Shown: in pieces, positions 32,263-41,230 of the stretch
Numbering within the stretch: position 1 is the first letter of the stretch
Layout of the letters: each line of letters opens with the position of its first letter
Source: RI-43 sp033764725
Lineage (GTDB): Bacteria > Pseudomonadota > Alphaproteobacteria > Caulobacterales > Aquidulcibacteraceae
Assembly (NCBI GenBank): GCA_033764725.1
Contig: JANRIR010000006.1
Location: 1-41,632 of the forward strand
DNA: 41,632 bases
Direction: 5' to 3'
The notes under the pieces: model-generated
The model's input: the letters and a program-made list of their open reading frames with translations, nothing else
The model's database searches: none
What the model was told of the DNA's origin: nothing
Program-made: the position numbers and the translations under genes

Positions 32263-34026
32263 ATGGCGCGAGGAAGCCGTTTGAGCGGGAAAAAGCCTGC
32301 CGATCCAATGCGTGAGGCGATGCGCGCGGGCCGCGGCATCGTCTTCTGGGCGCTCGTTTTCGGGGCCGGCGTGGCGCTGCTTTATCTCGCCCCGTCGCTG
32401 TTCATGATGCAGGTCTATGACCGCGTGCTGACGACCGGCGGCCTCACGACGCTCTACCTCTTGGGCGGCGCATTGCTCGTGGCGCTGTTGACGCTCGCCT
32501 TCCTTGACGAATTGCGCGCCCGGCTGATGGCGCGGCTCAGTCTGCGGCTCGATAAGCTGGTCGCGCCGCTGATCCTGCAGGCGAGCTTGCGCCGCGACGC
32601 GCGGGTCAGCGACCAGCGCGCCCGTCAGGCGCTGCGCGATTTCGACCAGATGCGCCAGACGCTCGCCGGTCAGCCGGCGCTGGCCGTCCTCGATGCGCCC
32701 TGGGCGCCGCTTTACATTGCGGTGTGCGCGCTCATCCATCCCTGGCTCGGCGGCCTGGTGGCGGCAGGCGCTGCGGTGCTGGGGCTGGCGGCGTTGCGCA
32801 ACGAGGTGGCGATGCGCCGGACGCTGGATGAAGCGTCGGATGCGATCCCGCGATTTTACGCAGCCCAGGAAGCCGATTTCGCCAATGCCGAGCCGGTGCG
32901 CGCGCTCGGCATGCAGCGCGTGCTCATCGACCGCCAATTGGCCCGGCGCGCCGACATTCACGCTTTGCAGGCGCGCAGCACCACGACCTCGCTGCGCTAC
33001 GCCGCGATCACCAAATTCCTGCGCCTGGCGCTGCAATCGTCGGTGCTGGGCCTTGGCGCCTATCTCGCCATCGAAGGCGCCATCAGCCCCGGCGCGCTGA
33101 TCGCGGCGTCGATCATCTCCTCGCGCGCGCTGGCGCCGGTGGAGCAGATCGTCGGCGCATGGCGGCAATTGCGGCAGGCGCGCAACACCTTCCGCCACAT
33201 CGCCGAGATGTTGGCGACGGCGCCGCCTGAGACCGAGCGCATGGCGCTGCCGACGCCGCGCGGCGATATCCGGGTCGAGCGGGTGAGCCTGCGCGCGCCG
33301 GCGGGCGACCGCTTCCTCATCCACGACGTCGCCTTCACGATGGCGCCGGGTGAAACGCTCGCGGTGGTTGGGCCGAGCGGCGCCGGCAAATCGACGCTTG
33401 CGCGCATCGTCGCCGGCGCGGTGCGGCCCGATCTCGGCGCAGTGCGGCTCGACATGGCGAACTACAGCGATTGGGAGCCCGACGCGCTGGGCCGACATGT
33501 CGGCTACCTGCCGCAGGATGTCGGCCTGTTGGAAGGCACGGTGGCGGAGAACATCTCCCGTTTCACCGCCATCGCCGCCGGGCCGCGCGGCGACGTGGAC
33601 GCAGCCACCGTCGCCGCGGCGACCGAAGCGGGCGCGCACGACATGATCCTGCGCCTGCCGGCGGGCTACAACACGATGCTGGGCCCCGGCGGGCGGGGCG
33701 TCTCGATGGGCCAGGCGCAGCGCATCGGCCTCGCCCGCGCGCTCTATGGGGGGCCGCCGCTCTTGGTGCTGGATGAGCCCAATGCGCACCTCGACGCCGA
33801 GGGCGAGGCGGCGCTGATCGGCGCGGTCAAGCGTGCGCGCGACCGCGGCGCAGCGATCATGATCGTCGCCCATCGCGCCGGCGTCATCGCCGCCGCCGAC
33901 CGTCTGTTGGTGCTGCGCGACGGCCGGGTCGAGGCGATCGGCCCGCGCGAGGAGATCACGCGGCGCTTGGCGGCCGCGCAGCCGGGCGGCAATCTCACGC
34001 CGATGCGGACCCGGGAGGCGCACTGA
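32263..34026 (+). CDS. Type I secretion ABC transporter (PrtD-like)
   Basis: This 587-residue fused permease-ATPase is the length of PrtD/AprD exporters and lacks an N-terminal C39 peptidase domain, so its substrate keeps its signal. The membrane domain covers about residues 25-310. The ATPase has Walker A GPSGAGKS (about 370), signature VSMGQAQRIGLARAL, Walker B LLVLDEPNAHLD and the switch His in IVAHRAG. ATG 32263 is used; TTG 32281 has an AGGAAG 4 bases upstream and is possible. The stop overlaps the adaptor start by one base (TGATG). The RTX protein about 5 kb away is its most likely local substrate. Confidence 0.93.
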   Translation: MARGSRLSGKKPADPMREAMRAGRGIVFWALVFGAGVALLYLAPSLFMMQVYDRVLTTGGLTTLYLLGGALLVALLTLAFLDELRARLMARLSLRLDKLVAPLILQASLRRDARVSDQRARQALRDFDQMRQTLAGQPALAVLDAPWAPLYIAVCALIHPWLGGLVAAGAAVLGLAALRNEVAMRRTLDEASDAIPRFYAAQEADFANAEPVRALGMQRVLIDRQLARRADIHALQARSTTTSLRYAAITKFLRLALQSSVLGLGAYLAIEGAISPGALIAASIISSRALAPVEQIVGAWRQLRQARNTFRHIAEMLATAPPETERMALPTPRGDIRVERVSLRAPAGDRFLIHDVAFTMAPGETLAVVGPSGAGKSTLARIVAGAVRPDLGAVRLDMANYSDWEPDALGRHVGYLPQDVGLLEGTVAENISRFTAIAAGPRGDVDAATVAAATEAGAHDMILRLPAGYNTMLGPGGRGVSMGQAQRIGLARALYGGPPLLVLDEPNAHLDAEGEAALIGAVKRARDRGAAIMIVAHRAGVIAAADRLLVLRDGRVEAIGPREEITRRLAAAQPGGNLTPMRTREAH

Positions 34027-35774
34027 TGGCCATCAAGTGGGGCGTGCCCGGCGCGCCGACCAACCCGCCCGCGACGCCGGCCGCCCCGCCGCCCGAGCCG
34101 CGCCGTCCTGAACAGCGCCAGTCAGAGCAGCGCCAGGCCGAACCGCACGCGGTCGATCCGCGTCCTGTCGAACCGCGCCCCGTCGAACCGAGAGCGGTCG
34201 AGCGGCGACCTGTCGAGCCGGGATTGGCCGAACCGAGACGGACGGAGCCGCGCGCGCCCGCGCCGCGCCCGGCTGCGCCGCCGCCCGTGCGCGAAACGGC
34301 GCCGGCGGAGGGCGGCCTCTACGCCGCCGCGGATCGCGCGGCCCACGCGCCCACGCCTGAGACCGGCGTGGCGCAGCGCTTTCGTCCCAAGCCCGCCCCC
34401 GCGCGCGCCGAGGCGCCGCGGCCTGCGCCGCCGCCGCCACCCATTCCGCCGCCGAGCGCCGAAGCGCCGTCGCTGAGCCCGCGCGAAGAGAAGCGCGAGG
34501 CGGAGCGCGCCCGCCGCGCGCGCGGCCGCGTCAGCGACGACCCGCGCCGGGAGATCACACTCGGGCTGGTCGCCTTGCTGTTGTTCTTCGGCGTGTTCAT
34601 GGGGTGGGCGGCGACGGCGCCGCTCGACGCCGGCGTCGTCGCGCCGGGCGTGGTCGTCGTGTCAGGCAACCGCCAGACCGTGCAGCACCGCGACGGCGGG
34701 ATCGTTTCGCGCATCCTCGTCGAGGAAGGCCAGCGCGTGGCGGCGGGCGACGTGCTGCTCGAGCTCAGCGCCACGGAAATTTTCGCGCGCGAACAGGCCG
34801 TCGCCGCGCAGGTCATCGATCTGCAATTGCAGCGCGCGCAGCTGGTCGCCGAAGCGCTCGGGCGCGGCACGATCGAACGGCCGCAGGAATGGGCCGAACT
34901 CAGCCCCGAGACGCGCGCGCTCGCCGAGACCGCCTTTGCGCGGCACACGTCGGAAATGGCGGCGCGACGCAACGCGTCGCGGGCGCAACGCGCCAACACC
35001 GCCGAGATCAATGCGCGCATCGCCGGCTACGAAGATCAGATCGCCGCGATCGATCGCCAGATGGCGCTGTTGCGGGACGAATTGAGCAGCATGCGCGATC
35101 TCGCCGCCGAGCAGCTGGTGCCGCTGCCGCGCGTGCGCGCGCTGGAGCGGGGGCTGGCGGAATTGCAGGGCCAGAAGGCGCAGCTGCGCTCGCTCATCGC
35201 CACGGTGCAAAACGACCAGGCCCAACAGCAGCGCGAGATCGAGGCGCAAATCGCCGAACTGACGCCGCAATGGGTCGCGCTGCAGGAGCAATTGGAGCGC
35301 GCGCGCCTGCGGGCGCCGGTGTCGGGCGTCGTCGTCGGCCTGCAGGTCCACACGATCGGCGGCGTGGTGCGCGCGTCCGAACCGGTCATGGATATCGTCC
35401 CCGAAGGCCAGGCCCTGGTGGTGGAGGCGCAGGTGCATCCCCGCGACGCCGACGATCTCCGCGTCGGCATGACCACCCAGGTGCGCATCAGCGCGTTCCA
35501 GGGGCGCGCCGCGCCGATTATGCGCGGCACGCTGCAGCGCATCTCGGCCGATCGCTTCGTCGACGAGCGCACCGGCGCCCCGTACTTCAAGGTCAATGTC
35601 GAGGTCAGCCCCGAAGACCTCCAACGCGAACTGGAGGCGAGCGGCGGCGTCGGCGGCGAGTTGCGCCCGGGCCTGCCTGCTGAGATTATTGTCGCCACGC
35701 GCAAGCGCACGGCGCTGGAATATCTGGTAGAGCCGCTCGGCCGGACGTTGTGGCGATCGTTTCGGGAAAACTGA
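34026..35774 (+). CDS. HlyD-family type I secretion adaptor with repeat-rich N-terminus
   Basis: This 582-residue membrane-fusion protein links the ABC transporter to the TolC-type channel. The canonical part starts at the single membrane helix (about residues 178-197, LGLVALLLFFGVFMGWAATAPLDAG). It continues through the lipoyl half (GIVSRILVEEGQRVAAGDVLLEL), a long coiled-coil hairpin, the second lipoyl half (RLRAPVSGVVVGLQVHTIGGVV) and the C-terminal domain ending LEYLVEPLGRTLWRSFREN. Unusual is a roughly 175-residue cytoplasmic extension rich in Pro, Arg, Glu and Ala. It includes 11 consecutive pentapeptide units (residues 23-77). Family members are normally about 430-480 residues. Confidence 0.93.
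   Translation: MAIKWGVPGAPTNPPATPAAPPPEPRRPEQRQSEQRQAEPHAVDPRPVEPRPVEPRAVERRPVEPGLAEPRRTEPRAPAPRPAAPPPVRETAPAEGGLYAAADRAAHAPTPETGVAQRFRPKPAPARAEAPRPAPPPPPIPPPSAEAPSLSPREEKREAERARRARGRVSDDPRREITLGLVALLLFFGVFMGWAATAPLDAGVVAPGVVVVSGNRQTVQHRDGGIVSRILVEEGQRVAAGDVLLELSATEIFAREQAVAAQVIDLQLQRAQLVAEALGRGTIERPQEWAELSPETRALAETAFARHTSEMAARRNASRAQRANTAEINARIAGYEDQIAAIDRQMALLRDELSSMRDLAAEQLVPLPRVRALERGLAELQGQKAQLRSLIATVQNDQAQQQREIEAQIAELTPQWVALQEQLERARLRAPVSGVVVGLQVHTIGGVVRASEPVMDIVPEGQALVVEAQVHPRDADDLRVGMTTQVRISAFQGRAAPIMRGTLQRISADRFVDERTGAPYFKVNVEVSPEDLQRELEASGGVGGELRPGLPAEIIVATRKRTALEYLVEPLGRTLWRSFREN
34092..34256 (+). repeat. In-frame 15-base tandem repeat encoding PVEPR-like pentapeptides
   Basis: Eleven imperfect 15-base units lie within the adaptor gene. 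They encode PEPRR, PEQRQ, SEQRQ, AEPHA, VDPRP, VEPRP, VEPRA, VERRP, VEPGL, AEPRR and TEPRA (residues 23-77). Unit length is a multiple of three, so gain or loss keeps the frame. The peptide is highly charged and extended. Confidence 0.85.
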
Positions 35775-35813
35775 AGTTTCGAAAAACCAAGCAAGAACCG
35801 GGGTTGGGGTGTC

Positions 35814-37103
35814 ATGATGAGGAAAGCGCCGATCGTATTGGCGATCCCGGCGGTGTTCGGCGTGGCGCACGCCGAGAGCCTGGACGAGACCATCGCCACC
35901 GCCTACCGGTCCAATCCCAACCTGGAGGCGGCGCGCTACACCGTGCGCGCGGCGCAGCAGACCCGCGTCCAGGCCCGCGCCGCCTTCATGCCGGTGCTGA
36001 CCCTCGACGGCGGGTACGGCACCAGCACCTTCGACCTGCGCCGCCAGGGTCAGCCGACGACGCGGTCCTACCTGCAGCCGACCACCTATTCGTTCGACGC
36101 CACGCAGGCGATCTATACCGGCGGTCGCCGCGCCGCCCGGCTCGAGATCGCCCGCGCCGCGGTCGAAAGCGCGCGCGAGGACTTGCGCGTGGCCGAGCAG
36201 GACGTCGCGCTCGACGCGGTCGCAGCCCACGTGAACGTCATCCGCGACCAGGAGATCGTGCGCCTGCGCCGCGCCGACGCTCAGCAATTGGAGCGCCAGA
36301 CCTACGCCGTGCAGCGCCGCCTCGACGCCGGCGTGGTGACGCGCACGGACGTGTCCCAGGCGCAAGCGCGCCTTGCGGTGGCGCAAGCGGGCGTCAGCCA
36401 GGCCGAAGCCCAGCTCGAGGGCGCGCGCGCGATCTACACCGAGGTCGTCGGCCGCGAGCCGGGCGAGCTTGTCGCGCCCGCCGCCTTGCCGGAGGCGCCG
36501 CAGACCTTGCGCGAAGCGGTCGATCTGGCGCTCGAGTCCAATCCCTTCATCCGCAGCGCGCGCCAGCAGGAACGCGCCGCGCGCGCGCAGATCGAGGTTG
36601 ATCGCGCCAGCCTGCGCCCGCAGATTTCCTTTACCGGGCGCTATGAGAGCAATGACGAGACCTCGACGCCGGAATTGGAGGAGCGCGGCGTGTCTGCGGT
36701 CGCACGCGTGCGCATCCCGCTGTTCGAGGGCGGCTTGAATCGGTCGCGCATGCGCCAGGCGCGCTTCAATGCGCTGCGCGCGGAAGCCGAGACCGAAGCG
36801 TTGCGCCGCCAGGTCGTCTCCGAAGTCGTCGGCGCCTGGAACCAATTGGCCGCCGCGCGCCGCGTGCTGGACTCTGCCCGGGTGCAGGTGGAGGCCAATC
36901 AGGCGGCGCTCGCCGGGGTCGAGCGTGAGCAGGCGCTGGGCCTGCGCACCACGATCGAGGTGCTGAACGCCACCAGCGAAGTGCTCGCCTCCCAGATCAC
37001 CCAAACCCAGGCCCAGCGCGACGTCACGTTCGCGCTGCATCGCCTGCTCGCCGCCACCGGCCGTCTTGACGGCGCGTCGCTGGGCTACGCCAGCGCGAGT
37101 TGA
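35814..37103 (+). CDS. TolC-family outer-membrane efflux protein
   Basis: The 429-residue precursor has a signal peptide (APIVLAIPAVFGVAHA) and two OEP repeats, each starting with the family pattern: SLDETIATAYRSNPNLEAARYTVRAA and TLREAVDLALESNPFIRSARQQERAA. Long helical stretches form the periplasmic tunnel. The motif IPLFEGGLNRSRMRQARFN and the closing LGLRTTIEVLNATSEVL are typical. It completes the type I secretion operon, 39 bases after the adaptor. ATG 35814 (or 35817) follows GGGGTTGGGG. It converges with the Wzc-type gene, with only 8 bases between the stops. Confidence 0.93.
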   Translation: MMRKAPIVLAIPAVFGVAHAESLDETIATAYRSNPNLEAARYTVRAAQQTRVQARAAFMPVLTLDGGYGTSTFDLRRQGQPTTRSYLQPTTYSFDATQAIYTGGRRAARLEIARAAVESAREDLRVAEQDVALDAVAAHVNVIRDQEIVRLRRADAQQLERQTYAVQRRLDAGVVTRTDVSQAQARLAVAQAGVSQAEAQLEGARAIYTEVVGREPGELVAPAALPEAPQTLREAVDLALESNPFIRSARQQERAARAQIEVDRASLRPQISFTGRYESNDETSTPELEERGVSAVARVRIPLFEGGLNRSRMRQARFNALRAEAETEALRRQVVSEVVGAWNQLAAARRVLDSARVQVEANQAALAGVEREQALGLRTTIEVLNATSEVLASQITQTQAQRDVTFALHRLLAATGRLDGASLGYASAS

Positions 37104-37111
37104 GCGTCGTT

Positions 37112-39373
37112 TCAGGCGTTGTGGTAGTAGCGCTGCGCTGGCTTGTAATAGAGCGCGTCGGTGTAGGACGAACGCCCCGGCACGCGCGGATCGATCGAAT
37201 TGAGCGCGATGCCCAGGAGCCGCGCGCTCGATTTCGGCAATTGCTCGATCGCGGCGGCGAGCGCCCGCATCGGCGTGACGCCCCAGCGTCCCACCATCAC
37301 GACGGCGTCCGCGCGGGTCGACAGAACGCGCGTTTCCGCCACCGCCAGCACCGGCGGGCAATCCAGGATGATCAGGTCATACGCGGCGCGCAATTCGCCA
37401 AGCAGCCACGTCATCGCTTCGGCGCCGAAGATATCGCGGGGGGTAAAGCCGCCCGAGGCCGTGGGCAGGACATGCACGCCGGAGGCTTCGTCCTGGCCGG
37501 TGACGTTGCGCCAATCGGCCTTGCCCATCAGCACCTGCAGCAGGCCTTGCGCGGGCGAGATGTCGAGCAATTCGTTGAGCGATTGGCGGCGCAGATCGCA
37601 ATCGACGATGATGGTGCGCTGGCCCGACATCGCCGCGATCCGCGCCAGGCACAACGCGGTCGTGGTTTTGCCTTCCTCCGGCAGCGCAGATGTGATCGCG
37701 ACGATCTGCGTGCGCCGATCGAGATCGGAATAGAGCACCGAGGTGCGCAGCACGCGGAACGCCTCGGCGAAGGCCGACATCGGCTTTTCGATGATCAGGC
37801 CAGCGGGGTGCCGTTCGCCGGGCGGCAGCATGCGCAGCGCGTTCTTCTTGACGAACGGGATCGACACGATCACCGGCATGCCGAGCCGGCGCTCCACCGC
37901 ATCGGCGTCGCCGATCGCATCGTCGAGCGTTTCGGCGATCAGGATGGCCAGCACTGCGCCGGCGCGGCCGACGCCGAACGCCAGCAACAGCGCGATCGAC
38001 AGTTTCGGTTCGGACGGCGCGCGCGGCGCCTGCGCGCGCGACACGATTCGCGCCTGGATCGCGTCGAGCCGGCCCTGGTCGTCGACCTCGTGCAGGCGCT
38101 CGAGGAAACTTTCATAGACGCTGCGCGCAGCGCTCGCCTCGCGCTCCAGTTCGCGCAGCCGCACGAGAGCCGCGCTGGTGGAGGCGGCGTCGCCGCGCGT
38201 TTCGACGAGGCTGCTTTCCATGGTGCGCAGGCGCGTGCGCGCGATTTCCAGATCGTTGCGCAGGCTGACGCGGATACGCGACAGTTCGGCGCTGATCTGG
38301 CCGCGCAGATCAGCGAGTTCGGCGCGACCGTTCTGCACCGCGGGATGCAATTCGCCGTAGCGATTTTCCAGATCGGCCTGCCGGCGCGTCAGCTGCGCCT
38401 CCTGCTGGCGCAAATCGCGGATGACGTTGGAATTGATGGCGTTGGCGATGGTGTCGGCCGAGCCGCCTTGGTCGATCAATTGCTGCACCTGGCGGTAGCG
38501 CGCTTCTTTTTCCGCAAGGTCGGCGCGGGCGGCGAGCACGGCGGCCTGGGTTTCGCCCAATTGCAGGTCGCTCTGCGAGCGGCCGTCTTCAGTGAAGATG
38601 CCGGCCTCGGCGCGATAGGCCTCGACGGCGTCTTCCTTGGCCTTGGTGTCGAGGCGCAATTCCTCGACTCGTTGGGCGAGCCAGCCCGTCGCCTGCTCGC
38701 CGCGTTCGGCGCGCGCCTCGACGCCGGAGCGAAGGTAGAGATCCGCCAAAGCATTGGCGATGCGCGCCGATTCTTGGGCCGAGCCCGTGGAGGCGGTGAC
38801 TTCCAGCACGAAGCTCAGCGCGCGGCGGCGCACATTGACGGAGCGCTTCACGCGTTCGGCGATGAGCTGGGTGGTTTCAGCTTCCGTGGGCGGGCCGACG
38901 GCGGTGCGCTGGGACTGGCCGAGCGCTTCGCGAATGGGGCCGAGCACCCGCTCGCGCAGGCTCGGCGGGCGCAGCGCCGGATTCCAGCGCGGATCCTCTG
39001 CGAGCTTCAGGTGCTGCACCAGGCGCTGGGCGAGCGCCGGCGATCGCATCACCTCCAATTCGGAATCCACAACCGCCGAGGTCGGCGAGCCCTCGACCAG
39101 CGCCTGATCGGCGCTGAGAACGCGTTCGGCCTGGGGATTGATCAGCACCAGCGCCGTGGCGGTGTAGCGCGGCGGCTGCATGAGGAAATACGCCGCGGCG
39201 GCCGCGGCGAGCACGACGAAAGCGGCGAAGCCCACGCCCGCGCGCCGACGCACCGCGCTCCACAGATCGCGCAGGCCGAAGGGCGGCGGCGCAGGCTCGT
39301 CGAACGTCGACGGGCCCGGGCGGGGCGCATCCGCTGCGTTCATTTCAAATCGGCCCATCGCCCGTCGATCCAT
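37112..39373 (-). CDS. Polysaccharide co-polymerase/tyrosine autokinase (Wzc type)
   Basis: This 753-residue fused Wzz/BY-kinase protein has a membrane helix at about residues 46-65 and a Wzz domain (RYTATALVLINPQAERVL). A long periplasmic coiled coil (about 250-430) follows, with a second hydrophobic segment near 470-490. The cytoplasmic kinase has Walker A (ALPEEGKTTTAL, GKT at about 568), Walker A' (IIVDCDLRR) and Walker B (LIILDCPP). It ends in a tyrosine cluster (SSYTDALYYKPAQRYYHNA), the autophosphorylation tail. It should set chain length and couple polymerisation with export through the Wza-type protein, which is encoded 21 kb away. ATG 39343 is an alternative start. Confidence 0.93.
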   Translation of the reverse strand: MDRRAMGRFEMNAADAPRPGPSTFDEPAPPPFGLRDLWSAVRRRAGVGFAAFVVLAAAAAAYFLMQPPRYTATALVLINPQAERVLSADQALVEGSPTSAVVDSELEVMRSPALAQRLVQHLKLAEDPRWNPALRPPSLRERVLGPIREALGQSQRTAVGPPTEAETTQLIAERVKRSVNVRRRALSFVLEVTASTGSAQESARIANALADLYLRSGVEARAERGEQATGWLAQRVEELRLDTKAKEDAVEAYRAEAGIFTEDGRSQSDLQLGETQAAVLAARADLAEKEARYRQVQQLIDQGGSADTIANAINSNVIRDLRQQEAQLTRRQADLENRYGELHPAVQNGRAELADLRGQISAELSRIRVSLRNDLEIARTRLRTMESSLVETRGDAASTSAALVRLRELEREASAARSVYESFLERLHEVDDQGRLDAIQARIVSRAQAPRAPSEPKLSIALLLAFGVGRAGAVLAILIAETLDDAIGDADAVERRLGMPVIVSIPFVKKNALRMLPPGERHPAGLIIEKPMSAFAEAFRVLRTSVLYSDLDRRTQIVAITSALPEEGKTTTALCLARIAAMSGQRTIIVDCDLRRQSLNELLDISPAQGLLQVLMGKADWRNVTGQDEASGVHVLPTASGGFTPRDIFGAEAMTWLLGELRAAYDLIILDCPPVLAVAETRVLSTRADAVVMVGRWGVTPMRALAAAIEQLPKSSARLLGIALNSIDPRVPGRSSYTDALYYKPAQRYYHNA

Positions 39374-39472
39374 CCGCTCCGCATCCGCGTTCCATCGCCC
39401 CGCGCCAGCTTAGGCCGGGGCCGCGGCAAAAGCCATGACCGCGCATGGCCCGGCGCTGGGCGTTTGCGCCGC

Positions 39473-40456
39473 TCATGCGGCGGATTCGCGGCGGCGATAG
39501 GCTTCGCGCCAGGCGACGAAGCGGCGCAGTCCCTCGTCCAGCGCCACCTTGGGGGCGTAGCCGGTCAGCGCGTGCAGCGCCGAGACGTCGGCATGGGTGG
39601 CCGTCACGTCGCCCGGCTGCATGGGGCGGAAGCGCTTTTCGGCGGTGCGGCCCATGTGCCGCTCGAGCGCAGCGATCATGTCCATCAGCGCCACGGGCTG
39701 GCTGTCGCCGATATTGAAGATCCGATGGCCGCCGCGCGGCGGAGGCGCATCGAGCACGCCGACGACGCCGTCCACGATGTCATCGATATAAGTGAAATCA
39801 CGCGCCATTTTGCCGTCGCCGAACACCTCGATCGGCTGGCCGGCGTCGATTTTCTCGGCGAAGGAGAAATAGGCCATGTCCGGGCGGCCCCATGGGCCGT
39901 AGACGGTGAAAAAGCGCAGGCCCGTCTGCGGGAAGCCGTAGAGCGCGGCATAGGCGCTGCTCATCAGCTCGCACGCGCGCTTGGTGGCGGCGTAGAGCGA
40001 GACCGGCGCGTCGGCGGCTTCGGTCTCGCGAAAGCCCGCCGCGCCGAGCGGGCGATCGCCATAGACCGAGCTCGAGGAGGCGTAGACGAGATGGCGCAGC
40101 GCCGGCGCATGCCGGCACGCCTCCAGCACCGACAAATGCCCCGCCAGATTGGCGCGCTCGTAGGCGAAGGGGTTTTCCAGCGAATAGCGGACGCCGGCTT
40201 GCGCTGCGAGATGGATGACGGCGTCGGCGCCGCTGTCGCGCACAAGGTCGGCGAAGCCCTGCGCATCGGCCACATCGGCTCGCACCATGGCGAACCGCGG
40301 CTGGCGCGCCAGCTCGGCGGCGCGCGCTTCCTTCAGTGCGGGGTCGTAATAGGCGTTGAAATCATCGACACCGACGACCTGCTCGCCGCGCGCCAACAGC
40401 CTGAGCGCCGTATGCATGCCGATGAACCCGGCCGCCCCGGTCACCACGATGGTCAT
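39473..40456 (-). CDS. NAD-dependent epimerase, UDP-glucuronate 4-epimerase-like
   Basis: This is a 327-residue extended SDR. NAD binding is shown by TGAAGFIGMHTA (residues 6-17) and Asp31-Asp32 of VDDFNAYYD. The catalytic residues are in ASSSSVYG (Ser128-130) and YAATK (Tyr155, Lys159). VDDFNAYYDPALKEAR, YSLENPFAY and FFTVYGPWGRPDMAYF are close to the UDP-glucuronate 4-epimerase subgroup. The product would be UDP-galacturonate (or a related sugar) for the EPS. It lies between the sugar transferase (63 bases) and the co-polymerase gene (about 99 bases) on the same strand. Confidence 0.9.
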   Translation of the reverse strand: MTIVVTGAAGFIGMHTALRLLARGEQVVGVDDFNAYYDPALKEARAAELARQPRFAMVRADVADAQGFADLVRDSGADAVIHLAAQAGVRYSLENPFAYERANLAGHLSVLEACRHAPALRHLVYASSSSVYGDRPLGAAGFRETEAADAPVSLYAATKRACELMSSAYAALYGFPQTGLRFFTVYGPWGRPDMAYFSFAEKIDAGQPIEVFGDGKMARDFTYIDDIVDGVVGVLDAPPPRGGHRIFNIGDSQPVALMDMIAALERHMGRTAEKRFRPMQPGDVTATHADVSALHALTGYAPKVALDEGLRRFVAWREAYRRRESAA

Positions 40457-40519
40457 TCACTCTCCTCAGCGTGCGATGTGCGCCGGTCCAGACCGGCGCG
40501 AGCGCGCGGCTGGCGGCTG

Positions 40520-41230
40520 CTAGAAGGCGGTGTCGTCGGTGAACACGCGCACGACCGTCAAGGCGACGATCTTGGCGTCGAGCCACAGCGACCAGCGGGA
40601 GATATAGTCCAGATCGAGCGAGACGCGACGTTCGATGCAGGAGGAGGTCTGCGTCGGCCCGCGCGCGCCCGAGATTTGGGCAAGGCCGGTGATGCCTGGA
40701 CGCGCCACATTGCGCTGACGGTAGCGCGGCTCGATGGTTTCGAACGCGCGGTCGTGCGCCAGCGCATGGGGGCGCGGCCCGACGATCGACATGTCGCCGC
40801 GCAGCACGTTGAAGAATTGGGGCAGCTCGTCGAGGCTGGTGCGGCGCAGGAAGGCGCCGAGCCTGGTGATCCTGGCGTCGCCGGGGGAGGCTTGGGCGAT
40901 GCTGTGACCGTCGTCGCACACGGTCATGGTGCGGAACTTGTAGATCGCGAACGGCTTGCCGCGGAACCCGCCGCGGCGCTGGGTGAACAGGGCCGGGCCG
41001 GCGGATTCGAGCCGAACGGCAATGGCGATCAGGATCAAGGCTGGGGCGAGAAACACCAGCGCGGCGCTGGCGACGATGATGTCGAAGGCCCGTTTGGCGG
41101 CGCCGCCGACGGCTGGTCGGATCGGCTCGCGGACCCGGCGCGGCGCGACGATCGCCGCGCGGCGCCCAGGTTGGGCCGTCCTGACGGCCACGGCAGGGCT
41201 TATCGCCTCCGACCTCGCTACCCGATCCAT
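40520..41230 (-). CDS. Polyprenyl-phosphate sugar-1-phosphate transferase (HfsE/WcaJ catalytic type)
   Basis: This 236-residue initiating transferase places the first sugar-1-phosphate on undecaprenyl phosphate. It has a single membrane segment or re-entrant helix (about residues 50-71). The catalytic domain carries QRRGGFRGKPFAIYKFRTM, RITRLGAFLRRTSLDELPQFFNVLRGDMSIVGPRP and RPGITGLAQISG. The four N-terminal membrane helices of WcaJ are absent, so it is the short PglC/ExoY-like form. ATG 41230 is preferred; a TTG at 41395 in the same frame would add 55 residues with no family resemblance. It heads the minus-strand EPS operon. Confidence 0.93.
   Translation of the reverse strand: MDRVARSEAISPAVAVRTAQPGRRAAIVAPRRVREPIRPAVGGAAKRAFDIIVASAALVFLAPALILIAIAVRLESAGPALFTQRRGGFRGKPFAIYKFRTMTVCDDGHSIAQASPGDARITRLGAFLRRTSLDELPQFFNVLRGDMSIVGPRPHALAHDRAFETIEPRYRQRNVARPGITGLAQISGARGPTQTSSCIERRVSLDLDYISRWSLWLDAKIVALTVVRVFTDDTAF

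Noticed and set aside
34662..37361. A 2.7 kb minus-strand open frame opposite the HlyD and TolC genes
   Set aside because: Antisense shadow; both plus-strand genes have full family motifs, and this frame has none.
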